NCBI GenBank assembly: GCA_020621965.1
Contig: JAHRYV010000020.1
Span: 1 to 57,323, forward strand
Length of the DNA: 57,323 bases
Direction of reading: 5' to 3'
Origin: Curvibacter sp.
GTDB lineage: Bacteria; Pseudomonadota; Gammaproteobacteria; Burkholderiales; Burkholderiaceae_C
Shown here: positions 8,744-18,547 of the stretch, in pieces
How the letters are laid out: every line of letters begins with the position of its first letter
Position numbering within the stretch: the first letter of the stretch is position 1
The notes under the pieces: generated by a model
Told to the model about the DNA's origin: nothing
Database searches by the model: none
Seen by the model: the letters and a program-made list of their open reading frames with translations, nothing else
Program-made: the position numbers and the translations under genes

Positions 8744-10056
8744 TCACCCGGCGCGAGCTGCTGCAGGGCGGCACCCTGGTGCTGCTGCTGGGCCGCGCCC
8801 AGCTGGCCAGCGGGGCCACCATCGTGGCGGTGCGCGTCTGGCCGGCCGAGGACTACTCGCGCGTCACGCTCGAATCGGACACCGAGCTCAAGGCCCGGCA
8901 GACCTTCATCGGCCAGCCGCCGCGCCTGGCGGTGGACATCGAGGGCATCGAGCTGAACCCGGAGCTGCGCGAGCTGGTGGCCAAGGTGCAACCCGACGAC
9001 CCCAACATCGCCGGCATCCGCGTCGGCCAGTACGCGCCCGGCGTGGTGCGCCTGGTGATCGACCTCAAGCAGGCCATCAAGCCGCAGGTCTTCACCCTCA
9101 AGCCGGTGGCGGCCTACCAGCACCGCCTGGTGTTCGACCTCTATCCGGTCCAGGCGCCCGACCCCCTGGCCGCGCTGATTGCCGAGCGCCTCAAGCTCAA
9201 GGACGGGCCGGCGGCGCCGGCCCTGCCGGCACCATCGCAGCCCGCCGCCGACCCGCTGGGTGACCTGATCGCCCAGCACGCCGACAAGGACCCGGCCGTG
9301 CCCGCCCTGCCCGCGCGCGTGCCGGGCGCGACCGACCGCCTGATCATCATCGCGCTCGACCCCGGCCACGGCGGCGAGGACCCGGGCGCCATCGGCCCCG
9401 GCGGCACGCGCGAGAAGGACGTGGTGCTGCGCATCGCGCGGCGCCTGCGCGACCGCATCAACGGCAGCCGCGTCAACGGCCACACCCTGCACGCCTACCT
9501 TACGCGCGACGGCGACTTCTTCGTGCCCCTGCACACGCGGGTGCAGAAGGCGCGCCAGGTGCAGGCCGACCTCTTCGTCAGCATCCACGCCGACGCCTTC
9601 TACACCCCGCGCCCGCAAGGCGCCAGCGTGTTCGCGCTCAGCCACGGCGGGGCGTCGAGCAGCGCGGCGCGCTGGATGGCGGCCCAGGAGAACAAGGCCG
9701 ACCTGATCGGCGGCATCAACGTCAAGGCCAAGGATGCCCAGGTGCAGCGCGCCCTGCTGGACATGAGCACCAGCGCGCAGATCAAGGACAGCCTCAAGCT
9801 CGGCGGCACGCTGCTGAATGAGATCGGCCGCGTGGGCAAACTGCACAAGCCGCGTGTGGAACAGGCCGGCTTTGCCGTGCTGAAGGCGCCCGACATCCCC
9901 AGCGTGCTGGTGGAGGCCGCCTTCATCAGCAACCCGGACGAGGAAGCCAAACTCAACAGCGAGCGCTACCAGGAACAGCTGGCCAGGGCGCTGATGCGCG
10001 GCATCGAGGGCTACTTCGCCAAGAACCCGCCGCTGGCGCGCAGCCGCAGCGTCTAG
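8740..10056 (+). CDS. amiC: N-acetylmuramoyl-L-alanine amidase AmiC
   Basis: A 438-residue periplasmic zinc amidase that cleaves septal peptidoglycan during daughter-cell separation, activated by NlpD/EnvC-type factors. The leader MITRRELLQGGTLVLLLGRA has the paired Arg expected of Tat export, as in E. coli AmiC. AMIN domain about 30-135, then a Pro/Ala linker, then Amidase_3 with ALDPGHGGEDPGAIG (first zinc His), LFVSIHADAF and VLVEAAFISNPDEE (catalytic Glu). Translationally coupled to tsaE by a 4-bp overlap, a common Burkholderiales order. Confidence 0.93.
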   Translation: MITRRELLQGGTLVLLLGRAQLASGATIVAVRVWPAEDYSRVTLESDTELKARQTFIGQPPRLAVDIEGIELNPELRELVAKVQPDDPNIAGIRVGQYAPGVVRLVIDLKQAIKPQVFTLKPVAAYQHRLVFDLYPVQAPDPLAALIAERLKLKDGPAAPALPAPSQPAADPLGDLIAQHADKDPAVPALPARVPGATDRLIIIALDPGHGGEDPGAIGPGGTREKDVVLRIARRLRDRINGSRVNGHTLHAYLTRDGDFFVPLHTRVQKARQVQADLFVSIHADAFYTPRPQGASVFALSHGGASSSAARWMAAQENKADLIGGINVKAKDAQVQRALLDMSTSAQIKDSLKLGGTLLNEIGRVGKLHKPRVEQAGFAVLKAPDIPSVLVEAAFISNPDEEAKLNSERYQEQLARALMRGIEGYFAKNPPLARSRSV

Positions 10057-10072
10057 GAAAGGCGGCCGGCTC

Positions 10073-10486
10073 GTGTCCGTGGACTGGATCGTCCATTACC
10101 CCACCCTGCGCCACCTGCACCTGGGCCTGGCCGTCACCAGCGGTGTGGTGTTCACCGTGCGCGGCGCCGCCGTGCTGGCACGCCAGCGCTGGCCCTTGCG
10201 CCCGCTGCCGCAGCGCCTGGGCCTGATCGTCGACACCGGCCTGCTCGTCACCGCCGTTCGGCTGCTGTGGGAGCTGCGCCTCAACCCCCTGGTCACGCCC
10301 TGGGTGCAGGTCAAGCTGGCCCTGCTGCCGCTCTACGTGCTGCTGGGGCTGCTCATGTTCCAGTACGCGCGCAAGCGGCCGGCGCGCACCTTCTGGTACC
10401 TCGCGGCGCTGGCCTGTTACGGCTTTGTGATTTCGGTGGCGCTGACGCAGTCGCCGTGGGGGGTGTTGCGAGGGGTGGGGATCTGA
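10073..10486 (+). CDS. SirB2-family membrane protein
   Basis: A 137-residue protein with four predicted helices, matching the SirB2 family (named from a Salmonella invasion-gene regulator locus, though its own role is unknown). The start H-x3-H region YPTLRHLHLGLAVTSG and the internal LGLIVDTGLLVTA helix are typical. GTG start with GGAAAGGCGG about 8 bp upstream. Follows amiC by 16 bp in the same direction, probably the last gene of tsaE-amiC-sirB2. Confidence 0.85.
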   Translation: MSVDWIVHYPTLRHLHLGLAVTSGVVFTVRGAAVLARQRWPLRPLPQRLGLIVDTGLLVTAVRLLWELRLNPLVTPWVQVKLALLPLYVLLGLLMFQYARKRPARTFWYLAALACYGFVISVALTQSPWGVLRGVGI

Positions 10487-10577
10487 GCGTCGTCCTGGGC
10501 GCCCGCGTTCGACCCAAAGCAGACGGTCGCGGACAGAGAGCGCCGACGCTCAACGTCGACCTGCACTTTGCGATCGA

Positions 10578-11528
10578 TTAATAATTTGATTCTTGCGAGG
10601 TGCCTTTGGTCAGATTGCACCGATTGTTGAAATAGTAATTTTTCCCATCAGTGGTTATGTATTTCGAATCAGCTAGCTTCGCCGTACATTTTCGATAGTC
10701 CAAGGGAAGGGCGTGTCTCGTATTACGATCCGTTGTGTTACGACTAGGTGCTTTCGTAGCATTTAGCACACTGGTCTTGTATTGCTCGCGCCCGGAAGAA
10801 TATGTAACAAATCCTCGGTGTGAAAAATCCACATAGTCTGGTATTCCATCCCCATTGATATCTAGCATCCAGCTCTGATTTAGCTGGTAACGGTCAAGTT
10901 CTGCGCCTGCGGATTTCAAATCACCCAACAAGGAATCAAGCTGAGCCTGATCATAAATTTTGTCAAGGCGTTTTCCTTCTGATATCCAAGCGCGCCGCCC
11001 GTCGGGATAAACAACACAGACTGTCTGCTGATAGCCGCTTAGTACAGGTTCGAAATCTGATTCATTGGGGCCTACTGCGAAGTTAAGGTGAAAGTTATCG
11101 CTTAAATACGAGACGTCATATCCCGTACCACCCCATCCAGCGCTTATCTCTCCATTCCGAAGAGCATCGAAGAGCTTTTCCAGTGTGCCCTCTTCTTTGA
11201 AATAAGAGACTTCGTACCACATGTCCGGATCTCCTTTCATCATTACCAGCACCGACACTTTTCCCTTGCCAATGGATTTGCCTTGCTTGTTTTTTAAAGG
11301 AGTCTCGAACTCGCTGTACCCGATTTGTCTCTCCTTGCTAATCCACTTTACCTTCACGAATTCATTGCACATCGGGAATTTTTGCTTCAATGCCGCAGGT
11401 GGATTCTTCTCGAAACCGGAATTCTTAATTTCCGATGTTGCATCCGTAACATGAGGTTCGGCCGCTAGTAAATTTATTGAGCTTGCGGAAAGGTAGCAAA
11501 GTACTGCAATGGTGACGATCTTGTTCAT
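10578..11528 (-). CDS. Low-GC secreted protein of unknown function
   Basis: A 316-residue protein with signal peptide MNKIVTIAVLCYLSASSINLLAA; AGGA sits 8 bp before this ATG, which is preferred to one 9 bp upstream. I do not recognise the family. Near residue 220 there is DINGDGIPDYVDF, an EF-hand/FG-GAP-like calcium loop. Five Cys in the mature part. Base composition is far lower in GC than all flanking core genes and codon use is correspondingly A/T-rich, so horizontal acquisition is likely. It lies 90 bp from an IS element. Confidence 0.7.
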   Translation of the reverse strand: MNKIVTIAVLCYLSASSINLLAAEPHVTDATSEIKNSGFEKNPPAALKQKFPMCNEFVKVKWISKERQIGYSEFETPLKNKQGKSIGKGKVSVLVMMKGDPDMWYEVSYFKEEGTLEKLFDALRNGEISAGWGGTGYDVSYLSDNFHLNFAVGPNESDFEPVLSGYQQTVCVVYPDGRRAWISEGKRLDKIYDQAQLDSLLGDLKSAGAELDRYQLNQSWMLDINGDGIPDYVDFSHRGFVTYSSGREQYKTSVLNATKAPSRNTTDRNTRHALPLDYRKCTAKLADSKYITTDGKNYYFNNRCNLTKGTSQESNY

Positions 11529-11617
11529 AGGCGCCATCCTATCGGCACTGTGCTAAGTTGAGCATCCCCCAAACGTGGGATGTCTGGTTTTGGGAATACT
11601 CTTGAGTGGCCGCACTT

Positions 11618-13226
11618 GGCCAATTCTGTTGAAAAACTCCCCTTGAATTCCTAAATTTCAGGCACGCGCAACTCAATGGAGAGCCGGCCATGATGGGACG
11701 CCAGACGGTAGGACAGGACCAACTGTTCTACGCCTTCAACCTCGAAGATCACATCCCCTCCAATCACCTGCTACGCGGCATTAACCGATTTCTAGACCTG
11801 AGCGACCTGCGTCGCCACCTCAGTGAGTTCTACAGCCACACGGGACGTCCATCCATTGATCCCGAACTCATGGTGCGCATGCTGGTCATCGGCTACTGCT
11901 TTGGCATCCGCTCCGAGCGCAGACTGTGTGAAGAAGTCCATCTGAACCTGGCCTACCGGTGGTTCTGCCAACTGGGTCTGGAAGACAAGGTCCCCGATCA
12001 CTCCACCTTCTCCAAGAACCGTCACGGCCGCTTTCGCCAGAGCGAGACCTTGCGCCATGTCTTTGAGACCGTGCTGCGCCGCTGCATGACCGAAGGGCTG
12101 GTGGGCGGTGAAGGGTTCGCCGTGGATGCAAGCATCATCAAGGCCGACGCCAACCGCGCCCGCAGCATCACGCCAGGAGAGGTGAAGGATTGGAACCAAG
12201 GGGACGGCCCGAGCCGAGCGGTGCGTGAATACCTGGCTGCGCTGGAAGAACAGAACCCTGCCGAAGACGATACGCCGCAGGCAGGCCCTCCAAACGCTGC
12301 GTCCAGGACGATCTCATTGACCGATCCGCAATCCCAATACACAGCAGCGCCCGGCGGGCCGGCCTTCTTTGCCTACTCGACCAACTACCTGATCGATACC
12401 CAACACGGGGTGATCCTGGACGTGGAAGCGACACCAGCGCACCGCACAGCCGAAGTCGAGTCCACCAAGGTCATGATTGAGCGGGTCGAGCAGCGCTTCG
12501 ATCTCACGCCCGAGCGCCTCATCGGCGATACGGCTTATGGGGCGGCACCGATGCTGGCCTGGATGGTGGAGGACAAAGGCATAGAGCCCCATGTACCGGT
12601 CTGGGACAAGACGCAACGCAAAAACGATTCCTTCTCGATCAGTGACTTCCAATGGAATGAGCCGGCCGACGAGTACCGCTGCCCCCAAGGACATGCACTG
12701 CGCAACGAGCGGCGTGCCTTCAAGAACCCACGCTCACACGTCACCAAGGCCGACACGATCATCTACCGCGCCAGCCAGTCGGACTGTGCCGCCTGCCCCA
12801 TGAAGTCACGCTGCTGCCCAAACACGCCGATGCGCAAGATCGCGCGCAGTATCCATGAATCAGCCCGGGACGTGGCACGTGAGATCGCTAAAACGGATGC
12901 CTACAAGCAGTCACGCAAAGACCGCAAGAAGGTCGAGATGCTGTTTGCGCACCTCAAACGCATCCTCAAGCTGGACCGACTGCGGTTACGCGGTCTCTCA
13001 GGCGCGCAAGACGAGTTCTTGTTGGCGGCAACAGCGCAAAACCTGCGACGAATGGCCAAACGGTTGATGCCAGGTAACGGAACAGCAGGGTTGATGCCGG
13101 CGTGAAAGGGAAAAAGGGGGAAGCCGCCTCGGCCAAAATCTAAACACTGGATAAAAAGAGTCGGCTCGCGCGGTTCAAGCCTGAAAGCGACCGCGTTTCA
13201 AATCGAGTTTTTCAACAGAATTGGCC
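11618..13226 (+). mobile_element. IS1182-family insertion sequence, apparently complete
   Basis: A 1609-bp element with 22-bp perfect terminal inverted repeats (11618-11639 and 13205-13226), starting GGCCAATTCTGTTGAAAAAC. GGCC at both ends may belong to the repeats or be a 4-bp target duplication. It contains one intact transposase gene. Placed between the low-GC gene and the nitroreductase gene, without visibly breaking either. Confidence 0.88.
11690..13105 (+). CDS. IS1182-family transposase
   Basis: A 471-residue DDE transposase. N-terminal DUF772-like domain (GRPSIDPELMVRMLVIGYCFGIRSERRLCEE), DHSTFSKNR, then the catalytic domain with VDASIIKADANR (first Asp), RLIGDTAYG (second Asp) and the C-terminal KKVEMLFAHLKRIL (Glu). 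A Cys cluster near 365-383 (CAACPMKSRCCP) precedes the end. Reading frame intact, full family length, so potentially active. AGAGCCGGCC precedes the ATG without a strong SD. Confidence 0.93.
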   Translation: MMGRQTVGQDQLFYAFNLEDHIPSNHLLRGINRFLDLSDLRRHLSEFYSHTGRPSIDPELMVRMLVIGYCFGIRSERRLCEEVHLNLAYRWFCQLGLEDKVPDHSTFSKNRHGRFRQSETLRHVFETVLRRCMTEGLVGGEGFAVDASIIKADANRARSITPGEVKDWNQGDGPSRAVREYLAALEEQNPAEDDTPQAGPPNAASRTISLTDPQSQYTAAPGGPAFFAYSTNYLIDTQHGVILDVEATPAHRTAEVESTKVMIERVEQRFDLTPERLIGDTAYGAAPMLAWMVEDKGIEPHVPVWDKTQRKNDSFSISDFQWNEPADEYRCPQGHALRNERRAFKNPRSHVTKADTIIYRASQSDCAACPMKSRCCPNTPMRKIARSIHESARDVAREIAKTDAYKQSRKDRKKVEMLFAHLKRILKLDRLRLRGLSGAQDEFLLAATAQNLRRMAKRLMPGNGTAGLMPA

Positions 13227-13284
13227 GATCGCCGCCATCCGCGGCACTGGCCCGCAAGCGGGCGACACCAACGCTACCGCCGAA

Positions 13285-13932
13285 TCAAGCCTTCGGCCAG
13301 CCCACCGTCTGCGTCAGCAGGATCTGCTGATCCGGCGTCAGCCCCATGGCCTGCCCCAGGGCCTGGCGGTCGAACCAGGCGCGCACCACGGTGGCCAGGC
13401 CGGCCGAGGCGCAGTACAGGTAGAGGTTCTGCGCCATGGCGCCGGCCGCCACCGAGGCGTAGGACTCGCGCATGGCGGCGGGCACCATCTGCATGCGGCT
13501 GTGGTCGGCGACAAAGACCAGATCGAGCGGCGCGTTGTCGACAAAATCCTGATAACCCGTCACACGCCGCACGTCCTCGGCCTTCATCAGCAGCAGCACG
13601 TGGCGCTGGGGTTCGTAGCGGTACAGGCCCTGGGGCAGGGCCACGTAGAGGTCGACTTCCCGCGCATGCATGGCCGAGGGCGCGGTGCGGCCATCGTCGG
13701 CGGGGCGGTTGATGCCGGCCGTGGCCCAGAGCAGGTCCGACAGTTGTTGCGGGTTCAGCGCCTCGGGACGGAACTCGCGTTCCGAATGGCGGCGCTGGAG
13801 CGCGTCCATCAGCGGCAGGCCACCGGTGGTCTGCGCCGGCGGCAGCGCCAGTTCGCCCAGCACTGCGCCGCTGGCCGGCTGGCCATGCAGCTGGCCCAAC
13901 ATGCCCAGCGCCAGCTTGGTCAGGGTGCTCAT
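13285..13932 (-). CDS. Nitroreductase-family (SagB/ThcOx-like) oxidoreductase
   Basis: A 215-residue protein of the FMN-dependent nitroreductase fold, closest in feel to the SagB/ThcOx-type dehydrogenases: RRHSEREFRPEALNPQQLSDLLWA near the start binds FMN phosphate, followed by GRTAPSAMHAREVDLYVAL and SVAAGAMAQNLYLYCASAGL. Substrate unknown. The N terminus lacks a typical signal peptide. It starts 13 bp downstream of ftsH on the same strand; probable co-transcription. Confidence 0.82.
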   Translation of the reverse strand: MSTLTKLALGMLGQLHGQPASGAVLGELALPPAQTTGGLPLMDALQRRHSEREFRPEALNPQQLSDLLWATAGINRPADDGRTAPSAMHAREVDLYVALPQGLYRYEPQRHVLLLMKAEDVRRVTGYQDFVDNAPLDLVFVADHSRMQMVPAAMRESYASVAAGAMAQNLYLYCASAGLATVVRAWFDRQALGQAMGLTPDQQILLTQTVGWPKA

Positions 13933-13945
13933 ACGCTTGCTCCTT

Positions 13946-15793
13946 TCAGGCGGTCAGCGCCGGCGGGGCCGCAGGCCGCACCAGCGCCAGGATCTCGTCT
14001 TCGTTGAGGGTCTCGCGCGCCAGCAGGCGCTCGGCCCCCTGCTCCAGCACGGCGCGGCGTTGCGTCAGGATTTCGGTGGCGCGCGCGTACGCGGCCTCGG
14101 TCAGCGCGCGCACGGCGCAGTCGATCTCGCGCGCGGTCTCGGGTGAATACTGGCGCACCGTGCCGTCCAGGCCCTCGGGCAAGGGCCCCAGGAAGGGCGA
14201 GGGCTGCTGCTCGTAGGCCACCTGGCCCAGGGTGGCGTCCATGCCGAAGCGCATCACCATGCTGCGCGCGATGTCGGTGGCCTTGGCCAGGTCGTCGGCG
14301 GCGCCGGTGGAGGCATGGCCGATCAGCAGCATCTCGGCCGCGCGGCCGGCCAGCAGCATGGCCATCTTGTGCTCCAGCTCTTCGCGTGTCATCAGGTAGC
14401 GGTCTTCGGTGGGGCGCTGGATGGTGTAACCCAGGGCGCCGATGCCGCGCGGGATGATGGAGACCTTGTGCACCTTGTCCATGCCCGGCAGCGACAGCGA
14501 CACCAGGGCGTGCCCCATCTCGTGCACGGCGATGGTCCGGCGCTCCAGCGGGTTGAGGATGCGGTTGCGTTTCTCCAGCCCGGCGACGATGCGCTCGATG
14601 GCGGCGGTGAAGTCGTCCAGCGTCACCTCGGCGGCGTTGCGCCGTGTGGCCAGCAGCGCCGCCTCGTTCACCAGGTTGGCCAGGTCGGCGCCGGTGAAGC
14701 CGGGCGTGAGGGCCGCGATCTGCTCCAGGTCCAGCCCGGCGGCCAGGGTGATGCGCTTGACGTGCACGTGCAGGATCTGCACGCGGCCGTGTTTGTCGGG
14801 CCGGTCCACCAGCACCTGGCGGTCGAAGCGGCCGGCGCGCAAGAGCGCCGGGTCCAGGATCTCCGGCCGGTTGGTCGCGGCCAGCAGCACCAGGCCGGCG
14901 CGGGTGTCGAAGCCGTCGAGTTCGGCCAGCAGCTGGTTGAGCGTCTGTTCCTTCTCGTCGTGGCCGCCCAGGCTCCAGGCGCCGCGCGCGCGGCCCAGGG
15001 CGTCGAGCTCGTCGATGAAGATGATGGCCGGGGCGTGCTGGCGCGCCTGCTCGAACAGATCGCGCACCCGCGCCGCGCCCACGCCGACGAACATCTCCAC
15101 GAACTCCGAGCCGTTGATGGAGAAGAAGGGCACGCCGGCCTGCCCGGCCACCGCGCGCGCCAGCAGGGTCTTGCCCGTGCCGGGCGGCCCCACCAGCAGG
15201 ATGCCCTTGGGGATGCGCGCGCCCAGGCGGCTGTGCGCCTGCGGGTCCTTGAGGAAATCGACGATCTCTTCCAGCTCGGCCTTGGCCTCGTCGACGCCGG
15301 CCACGTCGTCGAAGGTGACCTTGGTGTCGCTCTCCAGATAGACCCTGGCCTTGCTCTTGCCGATGGACAGCAGGCCGTCGCCGATGCCGCCGCCCAGGCC
15401 GCCCTTGCCGGCGATCTTGCGGATGGCGAACATCCAGATGCCGAAGAAGATCAGCGCCGGCGCCACCCAGGACAGCAGGTCGCGCACCAGGGTGCTCTGC
15501 ACCTTGCCGGTGAAACGCACGCCGTACTCGGCCAGGTCGCGCGCCAGGTCCAGCTCCACGCGTGTGGTGGAAAAGCGTGTGCGGCCGTCGGCCAGGGGCT
15601 GGTTCAGCGTGCCTTCGATGTGGTCGGCGTAGACCGCGAGCTCCTTGACGTTGCGTTTGTCCAGCTCACGCAGGAACTCGCTGTAGGGCAGCGGCTCCAC
15701 CTGCTGCCACTGCTGCACATAACTCTGCAGCACCAGCACGCCGATGATGGCGAGCACAACGTACCAGATGTTCCACTGCGTGCCCTTCTCCAC
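13946..15793 (-). CDS. ftsH: Accessory FtsH-type ATP-dependent zinc metalloprotease
   Basis: A 615-residue membrane AAA protease. Two N-terminal helices (about 8-28 and 105-125) flank a short periplasmic domain; AAA module with Walker A GPPGTGKT at 202-209, Walker B IIFIDELD and arginine fingers in [18 protein letters not shown]; zinc site HEMGH at 424-428. FtsH degrades damaged membrane proteins and regulators. The pore region reads [19 protein letters not shown] and no rrmJ/folP lies nearby, so this is probably a second FtsH rather than the housekeeping copy. A small gene sits 4 bp upstream. Confidence 0.9.
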   Translation of the reverse strand: MEKGTQWNIWYVVLAIIGVLVLQSYVQQWQQVEPLPYSEFLRELDKRNVKELAVYADHIEGTLNQPLADGRTRFSTTRVELDLARDLAEYGVRFTGKVQSTLVRDLLSWVAPALIFFGIWMFAIRKIAGKGGLGGGIGDGLLSIGKSKARVYLESDTKVTFDDVAGVDEAKAELEEIVDFLKDPQAHSRLGARIPKGILLVGPPGTGKTLLARAVAGQAGVPFFSINGSEFVEMFVGVGAARVRDLFEQARQHAPAIIFIDELDALGRARGAWSLGGHDEKEQTLNQLLAELDGFDTRAGLVLLAATNRPEILDPALLRAGRFDRQVLVDRPDKHGRVQILHVHVKRITLAAGLDLEQIAALTPGFTGADLANLVNEAALLATRRNAAEVTLDDFTAAIERIVAGLEKRNRILNPLERRTIAVHEMGHALVSLSLPGMDKVHKVSIIPRGIGALGYTIQRPTEDRYLMTREELEHKMAMLLAGRAAEMLLIGHASTGAADDLAKATDIARSMVMRFGMDATLGQVAYEQQPSPFLGPLPEGLDGTVRQYSPETAREIDCAVRALTEAAYARATEILTQRRAVLEQGAERLLARETLNEDEILALVRPAAPPALTA

Positions 15794-15797
15794 CGGT

Positions 15798-16118
15798 TCA
15801 CTCCCCGTCCAGGTGCGGCGGTGACAGGCCTTCGGCCGGCTCGCCGGTGTCGGGGTCGATCCAGTCGGAGATGCCCAGCTCGCTCTCGGCCTCCTGCAGG
15901 CTCTCGCCCGGCTCGGGCGCCTCGGCGTCCGCGGCCTGCATGTCGACCAGCGCGTCCTCGAAGCTGGGGAAGGGGCCGAACTCCTGCTTGCCGTCGGGTG
16001 CGGTCCAGTAGTAGCCGTCGGGGCGTTTGACGATCTGTTCGTTCAGGCCATCCATGGTCTCAGGCACGGCCTTCATGGCAGGGGTCTGCCGGTCGGTCAG
16101 CGGGGGTTTGCGTTTCAT
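15798..16118 (-). CDS. Small conserved acidic protein
   Basis: A 106-residue protein of unknown function. The ATG with GAGGAAGG about 10 bp upstream is preferred to an upstream GTG. The N terminus is basic (MKRKPPLTDRQT); the middle has VKRPDGYYWTAPDGKQEFGPFPSFEDAL, reminiscent of small proteins conserved in Burkholderiales; the C-terminal 45 residues are strongly acidic. It ends 4 bp before ftsH, so it may act with or regulate that protease; this is inference from position. Confidence 0.7.
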   Translation of the reverse strand: MKRKPPLTDRQTPAMKAVPETMDGLNEQIVKRPDGYYWTAPDGKQEFGPFPSFEDALVDMQAADAEAPEPGESLQEAESELGISDWIDPDTGEPAEGLSPPHLDGE

Positions 16119-16274
16119 CACGTTCACCTTCCTCGATAGAAACCTGCGACCCAGTGTCCCTGCAGCCGCACAGGCTATCCTTGCACCAAATCAAACTTCC
16201 GACAGCTTGCACCGCCGGACGCGTATCGGCAAGCTGATCTTGCACCCATCGTACAACGTTCACACTGCTCCGTC

Positions 16275-17204
16275 ATGCACCTCGCGGCTCTTTTCCCCTT
16301 GCGACTGCCCCTGATCGCCCTGCTGACGCTGTTGTTGCAGCTCGCCGCGCAAGCCGCCCTGGCCGGCGAAACACCCGACTCGCTGGCGGCGCTCTACGTG
16401 CGCGAGGTCGACCGGCGCCTGCTGCTGCCGCCCGACGAGGTGCAGCGTTACGGCGCCCTGGCGCTGCAGAGCCTGCGCGCGCAGGCCATCGCCCCCATCC
16501 TGCCGCAGTACCTGGTGCTGGTGGACCGCAGCCCGCGGGTGCAGGCGCTGCTGCTGTTCTGGCTGACGCCGCTGGACGAGCCCGTGCTGGTCGGTGCCTC
16601 CCCCATCTCCACCGGCCGCGGCGGCGAGTTCGAGTACTTCGAGACGCCCACCGGCGTGTTCACCCACACGCTGGACAACCCCGACTTCCGCGCCGAGGGC
16701 ACGGTCAACGAAAAAGGCATCCGCGGCTTCGGCAGCCGGGGCATGCGCGTGTTCGACTTCGGCTGGCACCCGGCGCGGCGCGCCTGGGACGGCGGCGGCA
16801 CCAGCCCCATGCGCCTGCTGCTGCACGCCACCGACCCCGAGCGGCTGGAGCCCCTGCTGGGCAGCGTGCAGTCCAAGGGCTGCATCCGCGCGCCGACCAC
16901 GCTGATCCAGCTGCTCGACCGCTACGGCCTGCTCGACGCCGACTACGACGCCGCCCAGCGTGCCGGCCAGCAGTTCTGGGTGCTGCCGCCGCAGCGCAGC
17001 CCCGTGCACGGGGCCGGCCGCTACTTGGTGATCGTCGACACCGGGCGTGACACGCGCCCCGACTGGTCCCCCGCGCCGGCCCGGCGCCCACCGCGTGCGG
17101 CCCCACCCTCGCCCCCGGCCTCGGCCCCGCAAAACGGCACGCGCGGGCGCGACGCCGCGCCCACCACCCCGCAGGCGTCGGCCCCACAGGACGGCTATTG
17201 CTGA
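16275..17204 (+). CDS. L,D-transpeptidase (YkuD-like) periplasmic protein
   Basis: A 309-residue protein with a signal peptide (cleavage near AALAGE). The catalytic region around 85-230 shows the YkuD pattern: FETPTGVFTHTL, then the nucleophile motif SKGCIRAPTTL with Cys about residue 202 and LLLHAT for the His. Such enzymes make 3-3 peptidoglycan cross-links or attach proteins to peptidoglycan. The last 60 residues are Pro/Ala-rich and low complexity, an unusual tail. Monocistronic, divergent from the small acidic-protein gene. Confidence 0.83.
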   Translation: MHLAALFPLRLPLIALLTLLLQLAAQAALAGETPDSLAALYVREVDRRLLLPPDEVQRYGALALQSLRAQAIAPILPQYLVLVDRSPRVQALLLFWLTPLDEPVLVGASPISTGRGGEFEYFETPTGVFTHTLDNPDFRAEGTVNEKGIRGFGSRGMRVFDFGWHPARRAWDGGGTSPMRLLLHATDPERLEPLLGSVQSKGCIRAPTTLIQLLDRYGLLDADYDAAQRAGQQFWVLPPQRSPVHGAGRYLVIVDTGRDTRPDWSPAPARRPPRAAPPSPPASAPQNGTRGRDAAPTTPQASAPQDGYC

Positions 17205-17245
17205 CGGGCCGCGCCGGCGCGCTCTTGCGTTAAGCTGATGCCGCC

Positions 17246-18547
17246 ATGCTGTCCCACGAATTCGAGCTCGCGCGCGGCTCCTGGTACGAAGCCAGCGTGA
17301 CCCGCCCCCAGGCCGCGCCGCCGCTGGCCGGGCGCGTGAGCGCGGATGTCTGCGTCGTCGGTGCCGGTTATGCCGGCCTGTCGGCCGCGCTGGAACTGGC
17401 CGAGCGCGGCTACTCGGTGGCCGTGCTGGAGGCACAGGAGGTGGGCTGGGGCGCCTCGGGGCGCAACGGCGGCCAGGTCATCGCCGGCTACGGCCACGGT
17501 GGCGAAGACACGCTGGAGGCCCAGCTCGGCCGCGAGGACGTGCGGCGCGCCTGGGACATCTCCATGGAAGGCCTGGCGCTGCTGCAGCAGCGCATCACGC
17601 GCCACACCATCGACTGCGACTACACGCCGGGTTACCTGAGCCTGGCGGTCAATGCGCGCAAGGGCCGCGCCCTGCTGCAACGCATCGAACACATGGACCG
17701 CCACTACGGCCATGTACAGCACTGGATCACGCCGCAGGAGATCGGCCGCTGGGTGGCGAGCGCACGCTTTCATGCCGCGGCCTTCGACCCGGCCTCCGGT
17801 CACCTGCACCCGCTCAAGTACGCGCTGGGCCTGGCCGGCGCGGCGCGCGCGGCCGGCGTGCAGATCTTCGAACACAGCGCGGCGCAGCGCATCGAGACGG
17901 GCGCGCAAACGCTGGTGCACACCGCGCAGGGCGTCGTGGCCTGCCGCTACGTGGTGCTGGCCGGCAACGCCTATCTGCAGCCCTTCGGCCCGGCGCTGGC
18001 GCCACGGCTGGCGCGGCGCATCCTGCCGGTGCTGACCTACATGATCGCCACCGAACCCATGGGGCGCGAGCGCGCCGACGCCCTGATCCGCCAGCGCGCC
18101 GCCGCCAGCGACACCAACTACGTGCTCGACTACTTCCGCGTGACGGCCGACCACCGCCTGCTCTTCGGCGGCGGCGACAGCCACCGCCCGGCACCGCTGC
18201 CGCAGGTGGCCGCCGGCATGCGCCGCCTGATGCTGCAGGCCTTTCCGCAGCTGGCCGATCTGCCGGTCGCGCATGTCTGGGGCGGGCAGGTGGACCTGAG
18301 CATGAACCAGGCGCCCGACTTCGGCCGCCTGGCCCCCAACGTCTACTACCTGCAGGGTTTCTCCGGCCACGGTCTGGCGCTGGCCGGCATGGCCGGCCGC
18401 CTGGTGGCCGAGGCCGTGGCCGGGCAGGCCGAACGCTTCGACCTGCTGGCGCGTATCAAACACCGCCGCTTTCCCGGCGGGCCGCTGCGCGCACCGGCGC
18501 TGCAGCTGGCCCTGTGGTACTACCAGCTCAGGGACCTGATCGGATGA
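17246..18547 (+). CDS. FAD-dependent amine oxidoreductase, gamma-glutamylputrescine oxidase-like
   Basis: A 433-residue DAO-superfamily flavoprotein. FAD site ADVCVVGAGYAGLSAALELAERG at about 33-55 and the SGRNGGQVIAGYG motif typical of PuuB-type gamma-glutamylputrescine oxidases; C-terminal GFSGHGLALAGMAGRLVAEA completes the FAD pocket. Such enzymes oxidise an amine with release of an aldehyde and H2O2. Its stop overlaps the homospermidine synthase ATG (ATGA), so the two proteins probably share a polyamine pathway. The exact amine is not determinable. Confidence 0.85.
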   Translation: MLSHEFELARGSWYEASVTRPQAAPPLAGRVSADVCVVGAGYAGLSAALELAERGYSVAVLEAQEVGWGASGRNGGQVIAGYGHGGEDTLEAQLGREDVRRAWDISMEGLALLQQRITRHTIDCDYTPGYLSLAVNARKGRALLQRIEHMDRHYGHVQHWITPQEIGRWVASARFHAAAFDPASGHLHPLKYALGLAGAARAAGVQIFEHSAAQRIETGAQTLVHTAQGVVACRYVVLAGNAYLQPFGPALAPRLARRILPVLTYMIATEPMGRERADALIRQRAAASDTNYVLDYFRVTADHRLLFGGGDSHRPAPLPQVAAGMRRLMLQAFPQLADLPVAHVWGGQVDLSMNQAPDFGRLAPNVYYLQGFSGHGLALAGMAGRLVAEAVAGQAERFDLLARIKHRRFPGGPLRAPALQLALWYYQLRDLIG

